Positions 1 through 7,600 are shown, counted from the stretch's first letter. The stretch: 8,771 bases of DNA from Actinomycetes bacterium (GCA_030152105.1 JASLIH010000567.1:1-8771); one strand, 5' to 3'. A program made the numbers and translations. The notes: generated by a model from the letters alone, not told the origin.

Positions 1-497
1 CGGCCGGGCTGGTCGTGCCGGGGGTGGGGGCGTACGGGGCCTGCCTCAGCGGCCTCGGCTCGGCCGGCGGGCCGGCCGCGGTGGCCGGGTGGCTTGAGAG
101 CGGCCGGCCCCTGCTCGGCATCTGCGTCGGGATGCAGCTGCTGTTCGAGGCCAGCGAGGAAGGCCCGGTCAGCGACGGCGCCGGCGTTGTCGCGGGCAAG
201 ATCCGCCGCCTGAGTGGCCCGGTCAAGATCCCCCACATCGGCTGGGACGAGGTCGCCGTCCGTCCGGGCAGCCGCCTGCTCGCCGGCCTCGGCGACGGGA
301 CCCGCTTCTACTTCGTCCACTCCTACGCCCCCGAGCCCGACAGCGACGCGGTCGCCGCCGTCTGCGACTACGGCGGCCGCTTCGCCGCCGCGGTCGAGCA
401 CGACAACCTGTTCGGCACCCAGTTCCACCCCGAGAAGTCGGGCGAGGCCGGCCTCACCCTGCTGGCCAACTTCGTCAACGAGGTCCGTGCCGCATGA
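1..497 (+). CDS. hisH: Imidazole glycerol phosphate synthase, glutamine amidotransferase subunit (5' partial)
   Basis: HisH hydrolyses glutamine and passes ammonia to HisF for closure of the imidazole ring in cytoplasmic histidine synthesis. The reading frame is open from base 3 and no start is visible; 164 residues remain of the usual 200-210, so about 40 N-terminal residues lie outside the window. The class I glutaminase signature is intact. The oxyanion-strand motif PGVGAYG lies near the left edge, the nucleophile Cys sits in GICVGMQ (codon 123-125), and the His and Glu of the triad are in [11 protein letters not shown] (codons 426-428 and 432-434). The GTG at base 15 is an internal Val codon, not a start, because the conserved residues AGLV precede it in frame. 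The stop overlaps the hisA start (ATGA), indicating co-translation with hisA. Family assignment is secure. Confidence 0.96.
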   Translation, partial: AGLVVPGVGAYGACLSGLGSAGGPAAVAGWLESGRPLLGICVGMQLLFEASEEGPVSDGAGVVAGKIRRLSGPVKIPHIGWDEVAVRPGSRLLAGLGDGTRFYFVHSYAPEPDSDAVAAVCDYGGRFAAAVEHDNLFGTQFHPEKSGEAGLTLLANFVNEVRAA

Positions 498-1249
498 CCC
501 TGGAGCTGCTCCCGGCGGTCGACCTGCTCGACGGGCAGGCGGCCCGCCTCGTCCAGGGCGTCGCCGGCACCGCGACCGGCTACGGCGACCCGGTCGAGGC
601 CGCCAGGAGCTTCGCCGCCCAGGGCGCGAACTGGCTGCACGTGGTCGACCTCGACGCCGCCTTCGGCCGCGGCCCCCGCAACCGCCAGCACCTGGGCCGC
701 ATCGTCGCCGCCGTGGCCCCTGTCCGGGTCGAGGCCTCCGGCGGGGTGCGCACCGCCGCCGACCTCGACGCCCTGCTGGAGCTGGGCGCGGCCCGGGTGG
801 TGATCGGCACCGCCGCCCTCGAGGACCCCGAGTGGGTCGCCGAGGCCTGCGCCGGCCACGGCGAGGCGGTCGCCGTCGGCCTCGACGCCCGCGGCCGCAC
901 CCTCCAGGCCCGCGGCTGGACGGCCAGCGGGGGGGACCTGTTCGAGGTCCTCCAGCGCCTGGAGGCGGCCGGCTGCCGCCGCTTCGTCCACACCGAGGTC
1001 GCCCGCGACGGCATGCTCACCGGCCCCGCCACCGACCGCCTCAGCGAGGTCCTGGCCGCCACCACCCGCCCCGTGATCGCCTCCGGCGGTGTCGCCACCC
1101 TCGACGACCTCCGCGCCCTGGCCGCCCTCGAACCCGACGGCCTCGAGGGCGCCATCGTCGGCAAGGCCCTCTACGCCGGCCGCTTCACCGTCACCGACGC
1201 CCTCGCCGCCCTGGCCGAGCCCGCTCGAGGCATCGGGCGGCGGCCGTGA
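494..1249 (+). CDS. hisA: ProFAR isomerase, HisA/PriA family
   Basis: A 251-residue TIM barrel that isomerises ProFAR to PRFAR, the HisF substrate. The barrel opens with [10 protein letters not shown]; Asp10 and Arg18 match the first catalytic Asp and the phosphate-site Arg of the family. Asp131 (GLDARG) and Asp172 (ARDGMLTGP) supply the second half-barrel; the phosphate loops are ASGGV (81-85), IASGGV (195-200) and VGKAL (222-226). [14 protein letters not shown] and [12 protein letters not shown] resemble actinobacterial PriA, where Arg and Trp of the RGW segment (here Arg140, Trp142) serve both ProFAR and phosphoribosylanthranilate (TrpF) substrates. Dual activity is therefore plausible but unproven, since plain HisA proteins also carry GW here. 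The ATG overlaps the hisH stop and has a modest GAGGT 9 bases upstream. The stop overlaps the hisF GTG. Confidence 0.95.
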   Translation: MTLELLPAVDLLDGQAARLVQGVAGTATGYGDPVEAARSFAAQGANWLHVVDLDAAFGRGPRNRQHLGRIVAAVAPVRVEASGGVRTAADLDALLELGAARVVIGTAALEDPEWVAEACAGHGEAVAVGLDARGRTLQARGWTASGGDLFEVLQRLEAAGCRRFVHTEVARDGMLTGPATDRLSEVLAATTRPVIASGGVATLDDLRALAALEPDGLEGAIVGKALYAGRFTVTDALAALAEPARGIGRRP

Positions 1250-2007
1250 CCCTGGCCAGGCGGGTGATCCCGTGCCTGGACGTGGCCGCCGGGCGGGTGG
1301 TCAAGGGAGTGTCGTTCGTGAACCTGGTCGACGCCGGCGACCCGGCCGAGCTTGCCGGCATCTACGACGCCGAGGGCGCCGACGAGCTCGTGTTCCTGGA
1401 CATCACCGCCACCGTGGAGGCGCGCGCGACCCTGTTCGAGGCCGTGGCCCGGACGGCCGAGCAGGTGTTCATCCCGCTCACCGTCGGCGGCGGGGTCCGG
1501 ACCGTCGAGGACGTCCAGCGGCTGCTCCGGGCCGGTGCCGACAAGGTGTCGGTCAACTCGGCCGCCGTCCGCGACCCGGAGCTGCTGTCGGCCGGGGCCG
1601 GGACCTACGGGGTCCAGTGCATGGTGCTGGCCATCGACGCCCGGCGCCGTCGCGACGGCACCGGCTGGGAGGTGGTGGTCGACGGCGGCCGCACCCCCAC
1701 CGGCCTCGACGCCCTCGCCTGGGCCGAGGAGGGGGCAGCGCGCGGCGCCGGCGAGCTGCTCGTCACCAGCATGGACGCCGACGGCCAGAAGACCGGCTAC
1801 GACCTCGACCTGGTCGCCGCCGTGACGACAACGGTCGACGTTCCCGTGATCGCCAGCGGCGGCGCCGGCGAGGTCGGCCACTTCACCGCCGCCGCCCAGG
1901 CGGGCGCCGACGCCGTCCTGGCGGCCAGCGTCTTCCACTTCGGCCAGCTCTCCATCGCCGAGGTCAAGCACGCCCTGGCCGCCGCCGGCCTCCCGGTCCG
2001 CGCCTAG
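1246..2007 (+). CDS. hisF: Imidazole glycerol phosphate synthase, cyclase subunit
   Basis: HisF takes PRFAR plus ammonia from HisH and yields imidazole-glycerol phosphate and AICAR. The 253-residue length is normal. Both catalytic aspartates are present: Asp12 in RVIPCLDV and Asp131 in VLAIDARR, with Lys20 of VVKG following the first strand. Other hallmarks are GDPAELA, VGGGVRT (80-86), the DGG phosphate loop (146-148), SGGAGE (204-209) and [13 protein letters not shown] near the end. The GTG at 1246 is chosen because the conserved N-terminus begins only six residues later and because it overlaps the hisA stop as GTGA; no good Shine-Dalgarno is seen, so coupling to hisA is likely. Small departures from consensus (TATVEAR after LDI, YGVQC for the usual FGSQC) do not touch catalytic residues. 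The same frame is open far upstream, but that part is out-of-frame hisH/hisA sequence. Confidence 0.97.
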   Translation: MTLARRVIPCLDVAAGRVVKGVSFVNLVDAGDPAELAGIYDAEGADELVFLDITATVEARATLFEAVARTAEQVFIPLTVGGGVRTVEDVQRLLRAGADKVSVNSAAVRDPELLSAGAGTYGVQCMVLAIDARRRRDGTGWEVVVDGGRTPTGLDALAWAEEGAARGAGELLVTSMDADGQKTGYDLDLVAAVTTTVDVPVIASGGAGEVGHFTAAAQAGADAVLAASVFHFGQLSIAEVKHALAAAGLPVRA

Positions 2008-2039
2008 CCCGCCTCTTGACCCGCCGCCGGGACCGGGGG
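1990..2039 (+). terminator. Inverted repeat around the hisF stop, possible mRNA end
   Basis: Bases 1990-1999 (CTCCCGGTCC) pair with 2030-2039 (GGACCGGGGG) over 10 pairs with one G-T wobble. The 30-base loop contains the TAG stop of hisF. There is no downstream T-run, so it is not a standard intrinsic terminator. It may act as a 3'-end structure, with or without Rho, or be chance pairing in GC-rich DNA. Confidence 0.25.
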
Positions 2040-2111
2040 AAGCTCGGGAAGGCGGTGATCCAGCGCCCAACCTCTGATGGCCCACCCCAGCGGGGCCCGT
2101 GGAGAGGCAAA

Positions 2112-2152
2112 GGGGGGCACACTCCCGGATCGCGGGTCGCCCGGTGCCCTCC
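2112..2152 (+). promoter_or_regulatory. First leader hairpin upstream of the BtrH-like gene
   Basis: Bases 2112-2120 (GGGGGGCAC) pair with 2144-2152 (GTGCCCTCC) over 9 pairs, one of them G-T. A nested 4-pair stem lies inside (CCCG at 2124-2127 with CGGG at 2133-2136). It abuts a second hairpin with no gap. It could be a structured 5' leader, an operator, or a terminator lacking a T-tract. No convincing -35/-10 promoter was found between 2008 and 2210. Confidence 0.3.
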
Positions 2153-2193
2153 GGTCGCGCGGCCGTGGCTGCTGGGGAGCCGGCCACGCGACC
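2153..2193 (+). promoter_or_regulatory. Second leader hairpin, just upstream of the Shine-Dalgarno
   Basis: GGTCGCG (2153-2159) pairs with CGCGACC (2187-2193). After one C-A mismatch, GGCC (2161-2164) pairs with GGCC (2182-2185), and after a 2-base bulge GGCT (2167-2170) pairs with AGCC (2178-2181) around a 7-base loop. That makes 15 pairs in 41 bases. It ends 4 bases before the GGAGG ribosome site, so folding could affect translation initiation, or the DNA form could be a protein-binding site. Confidence 0.4.
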
Positions 2194-2197
2194 CGAC

Positions 2198-2202
2198 GGA
2201 GG
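2198..2202 (+). promoter_or_regulatory. Shine-Dalgarno of the BtrH-like gene
   Basis: GGAGG sits 8 bases before the ATG at 2211, near-ideal spacing. It fixes this start against the long open frame that continues upstream through hisF and hisA. Confidence 0.8.
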
Positions 2203-2210
2203 ACTGGGTC

Positions 2211-3398
2211 ATGCCTGCTGACAAGGACTTCAAGCGGCTGGTCCGCGCCCGCATGGGCCGGACCGGCGAGTCGTACACGACCGCCCGATCCCACCTGCGC
2301 CCCGACAGCGACCCTGGCCGGCCGGACCGGTTCCGGGGCCGCCACCCCGACACGGCCGCGCTCACCCGGCTGCTGGCCGCCCTCGGCGTGACCGACCCGG
2401 CCGGCGGCCGGCCGCTGAGCGAGGCGATGGTCCTGGGCATCGCCGGCGGCATCGGGTTCGCCTACTTCGTGTTCGAGTACGAGGACCTGACCACCCTCTA
2501 CCTCGGGGGCAGGATCAACCCCTACATCCACAAGCGGGACGCCGCCGAGGCCGCCCTGACCCGGCTCGGGGTCCCGTTCCAGGTGCGGCGGACCAGCGGC
2601 CCGGCGGCTGCCGAGCGGCACCTGCGGACCGCCCTCGACCAGGGCCGGCCGGTGGTCGCCACGGTGGACGGGGCCCGGCTGCCCTCCCGGGCCGTCCCGC
2701 GCGAGCTGCCCGGGATGACGCCCCAGGACGTGCTGGTCGAGCTGCGCGACGGCGAGCCGGTGCTGTGGGACCTGGCCCCGGTGCCGGTCCCGGTGACCTG
2801 GGCCGAGCTGGCCGAGGCCCGGGCCGGGGTCCGCTCGGCCAGGCACCGGCTGGTCGTCGCCGACGCCCCGGCCGATTTCGGCGACGGCGTCGGCGGCTCG
2901 ACCAGCGAGGTCGACCTGCCCGGCGCGGCCGCCGCCGGGATCGCCGACACCTGGACGGGCATGCTGGACCCGCCGATGCGCAACTTCGGCGTCCCCGGCC
3001 TGGCCAAGTGGGCCGACCTCCTGACCGCCCCCCGCGACCCCAAGGGCTGGCCCCGGCTGCTGGCCGCCCCCGGGCGCCAGCTCCAGCTCCTCACCTGGCT
3101 CTACGACTGGGTCGAGACGGCCGGCACCGGAGGCGGCTTCTTCCGGTCCATGTACGCCGAGTTCCTCGAGGAGGCCGCCGGCCCCCTCGGCCGCCCCGGC
3201 CTGACCACCCTGGCCGGCTCCTACCGGGAGCTGGCCACCGCCTGGACCACCCTGGCCGAGACGGCCCGTGACGCCGCCGGCCCCCAGCCCCTCGACCCCG
3301 ACACCCTCACCGCCCTGCTGGCCGGCCTGCGGGACCAGGTCCTCGACCTGGCCGAGGCGGAGCGGCAGGCCGCCACCGAGCTGAAGGAGGCCAGATGA
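2211..3398 (+). CDS. BtrH N-terminal domain / DUF4872 protein lacking the catalytic residues
   Basis: A 395-residue predicted cytoplasmic protein with no signal peptide or membrane segment. Residues 1-30 form a basic segment with the motif RMGRTGESYTTAR (14-26). Residues about 44-215 match the BtrH_N pattern: RHPDTAALTRLLAALGV, PLSEAMVLGIAGGIGFAYF, LYLGGR, and RPVVATVDGARLP followed by a short-strand pair and a TWAEL..AR helix. Residues about 235-350 match DUF4872: MRNFGVPGLAKWADLL, GTGGGFFRSMYAEFLEEAA, YRELATAW. BtrH of butirosin synthesis transfers an aminoacyl side chain from a carrier protein, and its family has a papain/C39-like layout with an early HC motif and a later HxVVVxGYD motif. 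Here HC is His45-Pro46, the later motif reads TPQDVLVELRD, and the whole protein contains no cysteine. Fold assignment is good; a BtrH-type reaction is unlikely and the true role is unknown. The stop overlaps the next gene's ATG. Confidence 0.82.
   Translation: MPADKDFKRLVRARMGRTGESYTTARSHLRPDSDPGRPDRFRGRHPDTAALTRLLAALGVTDPAGGRPLSEAMVLGIAGGIGFAYFVFEYEDLTTLYLGGRINPYIHKRDAAEAALTRLGVPFQVRRTSGPAAAERHLRTALDQGRPVVATVDGARLPSRAVPRELPGMTPQDVLVELRDGEPVLWDLAPVPVPVTWAELAEARAGVRSARHRLVVADAPADFGDGVGGSTSEVDLPGAAAAGIADTWTGMLDPPMRNFGVPGLAKWADLLTAPRDPKGWPRLLAAPGRQLQLLTWLYDWVETAGTGGGFFRSMYAEFLEEAAGPLGRPGLTTLAGSYRELATAWTTLAETARDAAGPQPLDPDTLTALLAGLRDQVLDLAEAERQAATELKEAR
3384..3390 (+). promoter_or_regulatory. Shine-Dalgarno of the VOC gene, inside the preceding CDS
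   Basis: AAGGAGG, a full anti-Shine-Dalgarno match, lies within the last codons of the BtrH-like gene, only 4 bases before the ATG at 3395. The spacing is short, but with the ATGA overlap it supports efficient coupled translation. Confidence 0.7.
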
Positions 3399-3787
3399 CC
3401 GCGCTGCCGCGCAACATCACCTTCGACTGTGCCGACCCCTATCTGCTGGCCGGCTTCTGGAGCCAGGTCACCGGCTACCGGGAGGACCCCGAGAACCCGA
3501 ACGAGCCCGACGACCCGGAGGGCTACCTGGCCGGGCCCGGCGACCAGCCCGGGCTGCTGTTCATCAAGGTGCCGGAGCCCAAGACGGTCAAGAACCGGGT
3601 CCATCTCGACCTGGTCCCGGCCGACAGGACCCGGGACGAGGAGGTGGAGCGGCTGCTGGGGATCGGGGCCACCCTGGTCGCCGACCAGCGGCGCCCGGAC
3701 GGGGCGGGGTGGGTGGTGCTGGCCGACCCGGAAGGCAACGAGCTCTGCATCGAGCGCAGCGCCGCCGAGCGGGCCGCCACCGGGTAG
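3395..3787 (+). CDS. VOC (glyoxalase/bleomycin-resistance fold) family protein
   Basis: A 130-residue single-domain protein of the glyoxalase-like type (Glyoxalase_6 style). It shows the two beta-alpha-beta-beta-beta modules of the fold: ITFDCADPYLLAGFWSQVTGY (8-28), then GLLFIKVPEPKTVKNRVHLDLVP (53-75), then EVERLLGIGATLV and WVVLADPEGNELCIE (106-120). His70 in VHLDL and Glu116 in DPEGNE are the usual divalent-metal ligand positions. Family members are lyases, isomerases, dioxygenases or binding proteins, and nothing in the sequence identifies the substrate. An acidic, proline-rich stretch ENPNEPDDPE (33-42) replaces the usual short strand connection. The start overlaps the stop of the BtrH-like gene, so the two products are probably made together and may share a pathway. 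The 3' end faces the hydrolase gene on the other strand, 31 bases away. Confidence 0.88.
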   Translation: MTALPRNITFDCADPYLLAGFWSQVTGYREDPENPNEPDDPEGYLAGPGDQPGLLFIKVPEPKTVKNRVHLDLVPADRTRDEEVERLLGIGATLVADQRRPDGAGWVVLADPEGNELCIERSAAERAATG

Positions 3788-3799
3788 GCCCACCCCGGG

Positions 3800-3828
3800 G
3801 TCGGCGACGCCCAGGCCGTCAGGCCGAC
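3800..3828. terminator. Hairpin in the convergent gap, possible bidirectional terminator
   Basis: GTCGGC (3800-3805) pairs with GCCGAC (3823-3828), and inside it GACG (3806-3809) pairs with CGTC (3817-3820), giving 10 pairs with a 2-base bulge and a 7-base loop. It begins 13 bases after the VOC stop and runs into the hydrolase stop region. An alternative register pairs 3799-3805 with 3831-3837. There is no T-run on either strand, so intrinsic termination is uncertain. Confidence 0.35.
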
Positions 3829-3836
3829 AGGCCGAC
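3813..3836. repeat. Three tandem copies of an 8-base unit across the hydrolase stop
   Basis: AGGCCGTC (3813-3820) is followed by AGGCCGAC (3821-3828) and AGGCCGAC (3829-3836). The middle copies cover the last codons and stop of the minus-strand hydrolase. Because 8 is not a multiple of 3, gain or loss of a unit could alter the C-terminal tail. Confidence 0.6.
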
Positions 3837-4631
3837 CTTGGCCAGGAACTCCAGCACGACCCGGTTGAACTCCTCCGGCTGCTCCATGTTGGGCAGGTGG
3901 GCGGTGCCGGGGAGCAGCACCCGCTCGGCCCCGGGGATGCCGCTGGCCAGGGCGCCGGCCATGGCGTGGATGTCGGGGCGGTCGTGCTCGCCGACCACGA
4001 CCAGGGCCGGGGCGGCGACCTCGCCGAGGCGGTCCGCGGCCGGTGGGTCGGGCTCCTCCAGGTCGGCCGGGCCGTGCTCGTAGGCGACCAGCAGCATGTC
4101 CCGCACCCGCCGGCGGACCTCGGGGTCGACCACCGACGGGTCCCGGCCCATGCCGACGACCCAGGTGTCGATCTCCAGCCGGGCCGCCTCCCGGTGGTCG
4201 CCACGCTCGAGCGCGCCCTCGCTCTGGTCCCACAGCTCGAGCAGGGCCGGCTCCTGGAACCGGTGGCCGGCCAGCCCCGACCCGACCAGGACCAGGGCCC
4301 GGACCCGCTCAGGGGCGGCCAGGGCGAGGTCGACCGCGGCCCGGCCCCCCAGCGAGGCGCCGGCGACCACCGCCCGCTCCACGCCCAGGTGGTCGAGCAG
4401 GTCGCGCAGGGTCGCCCACAGGGCGACGGGCCCGGTCGGCGCCGGGGTCTCCCCGAACCCGGGCAGGTCGGCCCGGATCACCGTCCAGCCGGCGTCGGCG
4501 AACGGCCCCATCTGGTCGTCCCACATCCGCCGGTCGGCGATGCCGGCGTGGACCAGCAGCAGCGCCGGCCCCCACCCGGGCGTCCTGGGCGGCCCCGACC
4601 CGGCGACCTCGTGGGCCAGCACCTCGGTCAT
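3819..4631 (-). CDS. Alpha/beta-fold hydrolase
   Basis: A 270-residue alpha/beta-hydrolase, normal length for a single-domain member. The nucleophile elbow is GASLG (91-95) with Ser93; the acid is probably Asp217 in VVGEHDRPD (212-220) and the base His245 in GTAHLPNMEQPEEF. The oxyanion segment reads LLLVHAG (24-30), with HAG instead of the common HGG/HGF, followed by DRRMWDDQ. RADLPGFGET (53-62) is the typical post-strand motif, and a helical cap lies at about 125-195. This looks like the esterase, carboxylic-ester lactonase (PcaD-like) or C-C hydrolase end of the superfamily; the substrate cannot be told. Its ATG overlaps the stop of the glutamate dehydrogenase as ATGA and has no Shine-Dalgarno of its own, so translation is probably coupled. 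The frame is open upstream to 5273, but that part is antiphase to the dehydrogenase and is not coding. Confidence 0.92.
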   Translation of the reverse strand: MTEVLAHEVAGSGPPRTPGWGPALLLVHAGIADRRMWDDQMGPFADAGWTVIRADLPGFGETPAPTGPVALWATLRDLLDHLGVERAVVAGASLGGRAAVDLALAAPERVRALVLVGSGLAGHRFQEPALLELWDQSEGALERGDHREAARLEIDTWVVGMGRDPSVVDPEVRRRVRDMLLVAYEHGPADLEEPDPPAADRLGEVAAPALVVVGEHDRPDIHAMAGALASGIPGAERVLLPGTAHLPNMEQPEEFNRVVLEFLAKVGLSA

Positions 4632-7600
4632 CTGGCCGCGGAGGCGCTGGTGGTGACCGCGCCGGTCTCGCTCAGGTTGCGGATCTCGCGCAGGGCGACC
4701 GAGATCATGGCGATGTCGAGGGTGTCCGCCTCCTTCAGGTCGGACAGGATCGCGTTGGTCCGCTCGACCGCGGAGCGGTTCTCCTCCATCCAGGTGTCGA
4801 TCAGCGTCTCGGCGCCCTTGTCCTCGGCGCCGTCCTCGGTGCCTCGCTTGAGCACCTCGATGGTCAGCTCCCGCTGCTCGGAGTAGAGGTCGTCGCGCAG
4901 CGCCCCCTGGGCCAGCGTCTGCCAGTGGGTCTCGGCCGGTAGCTTGGCGATCTGGTCGCGCAGCCAGTGCAGGTCCAGCTTGTAGCCGAGGGCGAAGTAG
5001 ACGGCCGCGACCGTCTCGACGGTCTCGCCGCAGGCGGTGGCCACCTCGATCACGTTCAGGCCCGAGAACAGCGCGTCCAGGCTGGCCACCCTGGTCGCCA
5101 GCTCGGGCGGGACCCCGGCGGCGGTGAACCGCTCGGCCATCTGGTCCAGCGACTCGGAGTCGGCCGGGGCCAGCAGTTTGGGCAGCTCCTGGGCCAGCGA
5201 CGCGATCCCGGGGGCGAAGTGGGAGACGGTGGCCGCGATGTCCATCGGCTGGCGCCGGTTGCGCAGGAACCACAGCGCCGACCGCTCGATCATCTTGCGC
5301 CCCTCGGCCTGGAGCTCGAGCTGCACCTCGGCCGGGACCACGGTGTCCAGGGTGGCCAGGTCCTTCCAGAGCCGGCGGATGTCGAACACCTCGCGGGCCA
5401 CCGTGTAGGCCCGGGCGACGTCCGTCGGCCGGGCCCCGGTCTCGTCCCGGAGCCGGTTGGCGAAGGTGCTCCCGGCCCGGTTGACCATGCTGTTGGTGAC
5501 GTAGGTGGCGATGATGTCGCGGCGCAGGGGGTGCCGGCGGAGCTGCTTGCGGAACTTCTCCCGCAGCTTGGGCGGCATGTAGCGCTCCAGGTCGTCGGCC
5601 AGGTACTCGTCCTCGGGCACGTCCGAGCCGACCAGCTCGTCCTGGAGGACGATCTTGGCGTAGGCCAGCAGCACCGCCAGCTCGGGGCGGGTGAGGCCCC
5701 TGCCGGTGGCGCGGCGCTCGGCCAGCTCCTCGTTGTTGGGCAGGAACTCGAGCCGCCGGTCCAGCCGGCCGGCCCGCTCGAGGTGCCGCATCAGCCGGGC
5801 GTGCTCGTCCAGCAGCTGCGGCGCCTGGGCCTCGGTGACGCTGATCGCCTGCACCTGGCGGTAGTTGTCCTGCAGGACCGAGGCGGCGACGTCGTCGGTC
5901 ATGTCGGCCAGCAGCTTGTCGCGCTGCTTGCGGGTCATGTCACCGTCGCTGACCACCTGGTTGAGCAGGATCTTGATGTTGACCTCGTGGTCGGAGCAGT
6001 CGACCCCGCCCGAGTTGTCGATGAAGTCGGTGTTGATCCGGCCGCCGTGGAGGGCGTACTCGATCCGCCCGAGCTGGGTGAAGCCGAGGTTGCCGCCCTC
6101 GCCGACGACCCTGGCCTGCAGCTCGCCCCCGTTCACGCGGACGGCGTCGCTGGCCCGGTCGCCGACGTCGGCGTGGGTCTCGCGGGCCGCCTTCACGTAG
6201 GTGCCGATGCCGCCGTTCCAGAGCAGGTCGACCGGGGCCCTGAGCATGGCGCTGATCAGCTCGTTGGGGGGGAGCGCCTCGGCCTGGACGTCCAGGGCCC
6301 GGCGGACCGGCACCGACAGCGGGATCGACTTGGCCGAGCGCGGCCAGACCCCGCCGCCCTCGGAGATCTTGGCCGTGTCGTAGTCGGACCAGGAGGAGCG
6401 GGGGAGGGCGAACAGCCGCTCCCGCTCGGCGAAGCCCACCTCCGGGTCGGGGTCGGGATCGAGGAACACGTGCAGGTGGTTGAACGCCCCGACCAGGCGG
6501 ATGTGGCGGCTGAGGAGCATGCCGTTGCCGAACACGTCGCCGGACATGTCGCCGATGCCGATCACGGTGAAGTCGGTCGACTGGGTGTCGACGCCGGTCT
6601 CGCGGAACAGCTGCTTGACCGACTCCCAGGCGCCCCGGGCGGTGATCCCCATCTTCTTGTGGTCGTAGCCGGCCGACCCGCCGGAGGCGAAGGCGTCGTC
6701 CAGCCAGTAGCCGTACTCCTGGGCGATCGAGTTGGCCAGGTCGGAGAAGGTGGCCGTGCCCTTGTCGGCCGCCACCACCAGGTACGGGTCGTCCTCGTCG
6801 TAGCGGACCACGTCGGCCGGTGGGACAACCTTGCCGCCGACCCGGTTGTCGGTGATGTCGAGCAGTCCCCGCATCATGGTCGAGTAGCAGGCGACCACCT
6901 CGTCCATCAGTGCCTCGCGGCCCCCTTCGGCCGGTGGCTGCTTGACCACGAAGCCGCCCTTGGCCCCCACCGGCACGATCACCGCGTTCTTGACCATCTG
7001 CGCCTTCATCAGGCCGAGGATCTCGGTGCGGAAGTCCTCGCGCCGGTCCGACCAGCGGATGCCGCCCCTGGCCACCTTGCCGCCGCGCAGGTGGACGGCC
7101 TCGGTGCGGGGCGAGTAGACGAACACCTCGTACATCGGCCGCGGCTTGGGCAGCGACGGCACCTGGGCCGGGTCGAGCTTGAGCGACAGGTACGGCTTGG
7201 GGTCGCCGTCAACGCCCTGCTGGAAGTAGTTGGTCCGCAGGGTGGCCTCGACCATCCCGAGGAAGCTGCGCAGGATCCGGTCCTCGTCCAGGTTGGCCAC
7301 CCGGTCGATGGAGTCGGCCAGCCGCTCCCGCAGCTCCTCCGCCCGCGACTCCGCGCTGTCCGACTGGGCCGGGTCGAAGCGGCTCTCGAACAGCTCCACC
7401 AGCCAGCGGGCGATCTGCGGGTTGCTGGCCAGGGCCTGCTCCATGTACGCCTGGCTGAAGGCCAGCCGGGTCTGGCGCAGGTACTTGCAGTAGGCGCGCA
7501 GGACCACGATCTGGCGCCAGGTCAGGCGGGCCCGCAGCACCAGCCGGTTGAAGCCGTCGCTCTCGGCCTCGCCCCGGAGGATGGCCGCGAACGCGTCCTG

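Noticed and set aside
214..1245. Open frame upstream of hisF giving a 597-residue product
   Set aside because: The translation before the GTG at 1246 is Arg/Pro/Ser-rich and is antiphase to hisH and hisA. Only the HisF part is real.
2016..2044. TTGACC resembling a -35 box after hisF
   Set aside because: At 17 bases downstream there is only GC-rich sequence with no plausible -10 element.
2085..2095. CCCC-AGC-GGGG mini-hairpin
   Set aside because: Four pairs only, with no T-run and no position-dependent context; such stems are expected by chance at this GC content.
1089..2210. Long open frame in phase with and upstream of the BtrH-like gene, apparently giving a 769-residue protein
   Set aside because: It overlaps hisA and hisF out of frame, with Arg/Gly/Pro-rich low-complexity translation typical of shadow frames in GC-rich DNA. 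A good Shine-Dalgarno precedes the ATG at 2211.
3429..4886. 485-residue plus-strand frame antisense to the hydrolase and dehydrogenase
   Set aside because: The minus-strand translation has intact enzyme motifs; the plus-strand one is compositionally biased and lacks any.
4632..5273. Upstream extension of the hydrolase frame
   Set aside because: It overlaps the dehydrogenase coding sequence in another frame and has no homology-like motifs. The conserved fold begins after the ATG at 4631.
5037..6668. Several plus-strand frames of 60-123 residues inside the dehydrogenase
   Set aside because: Serine/arginine-rich antisense shadows of a well-conserved gene, with no ribosome sites or motifs noted.
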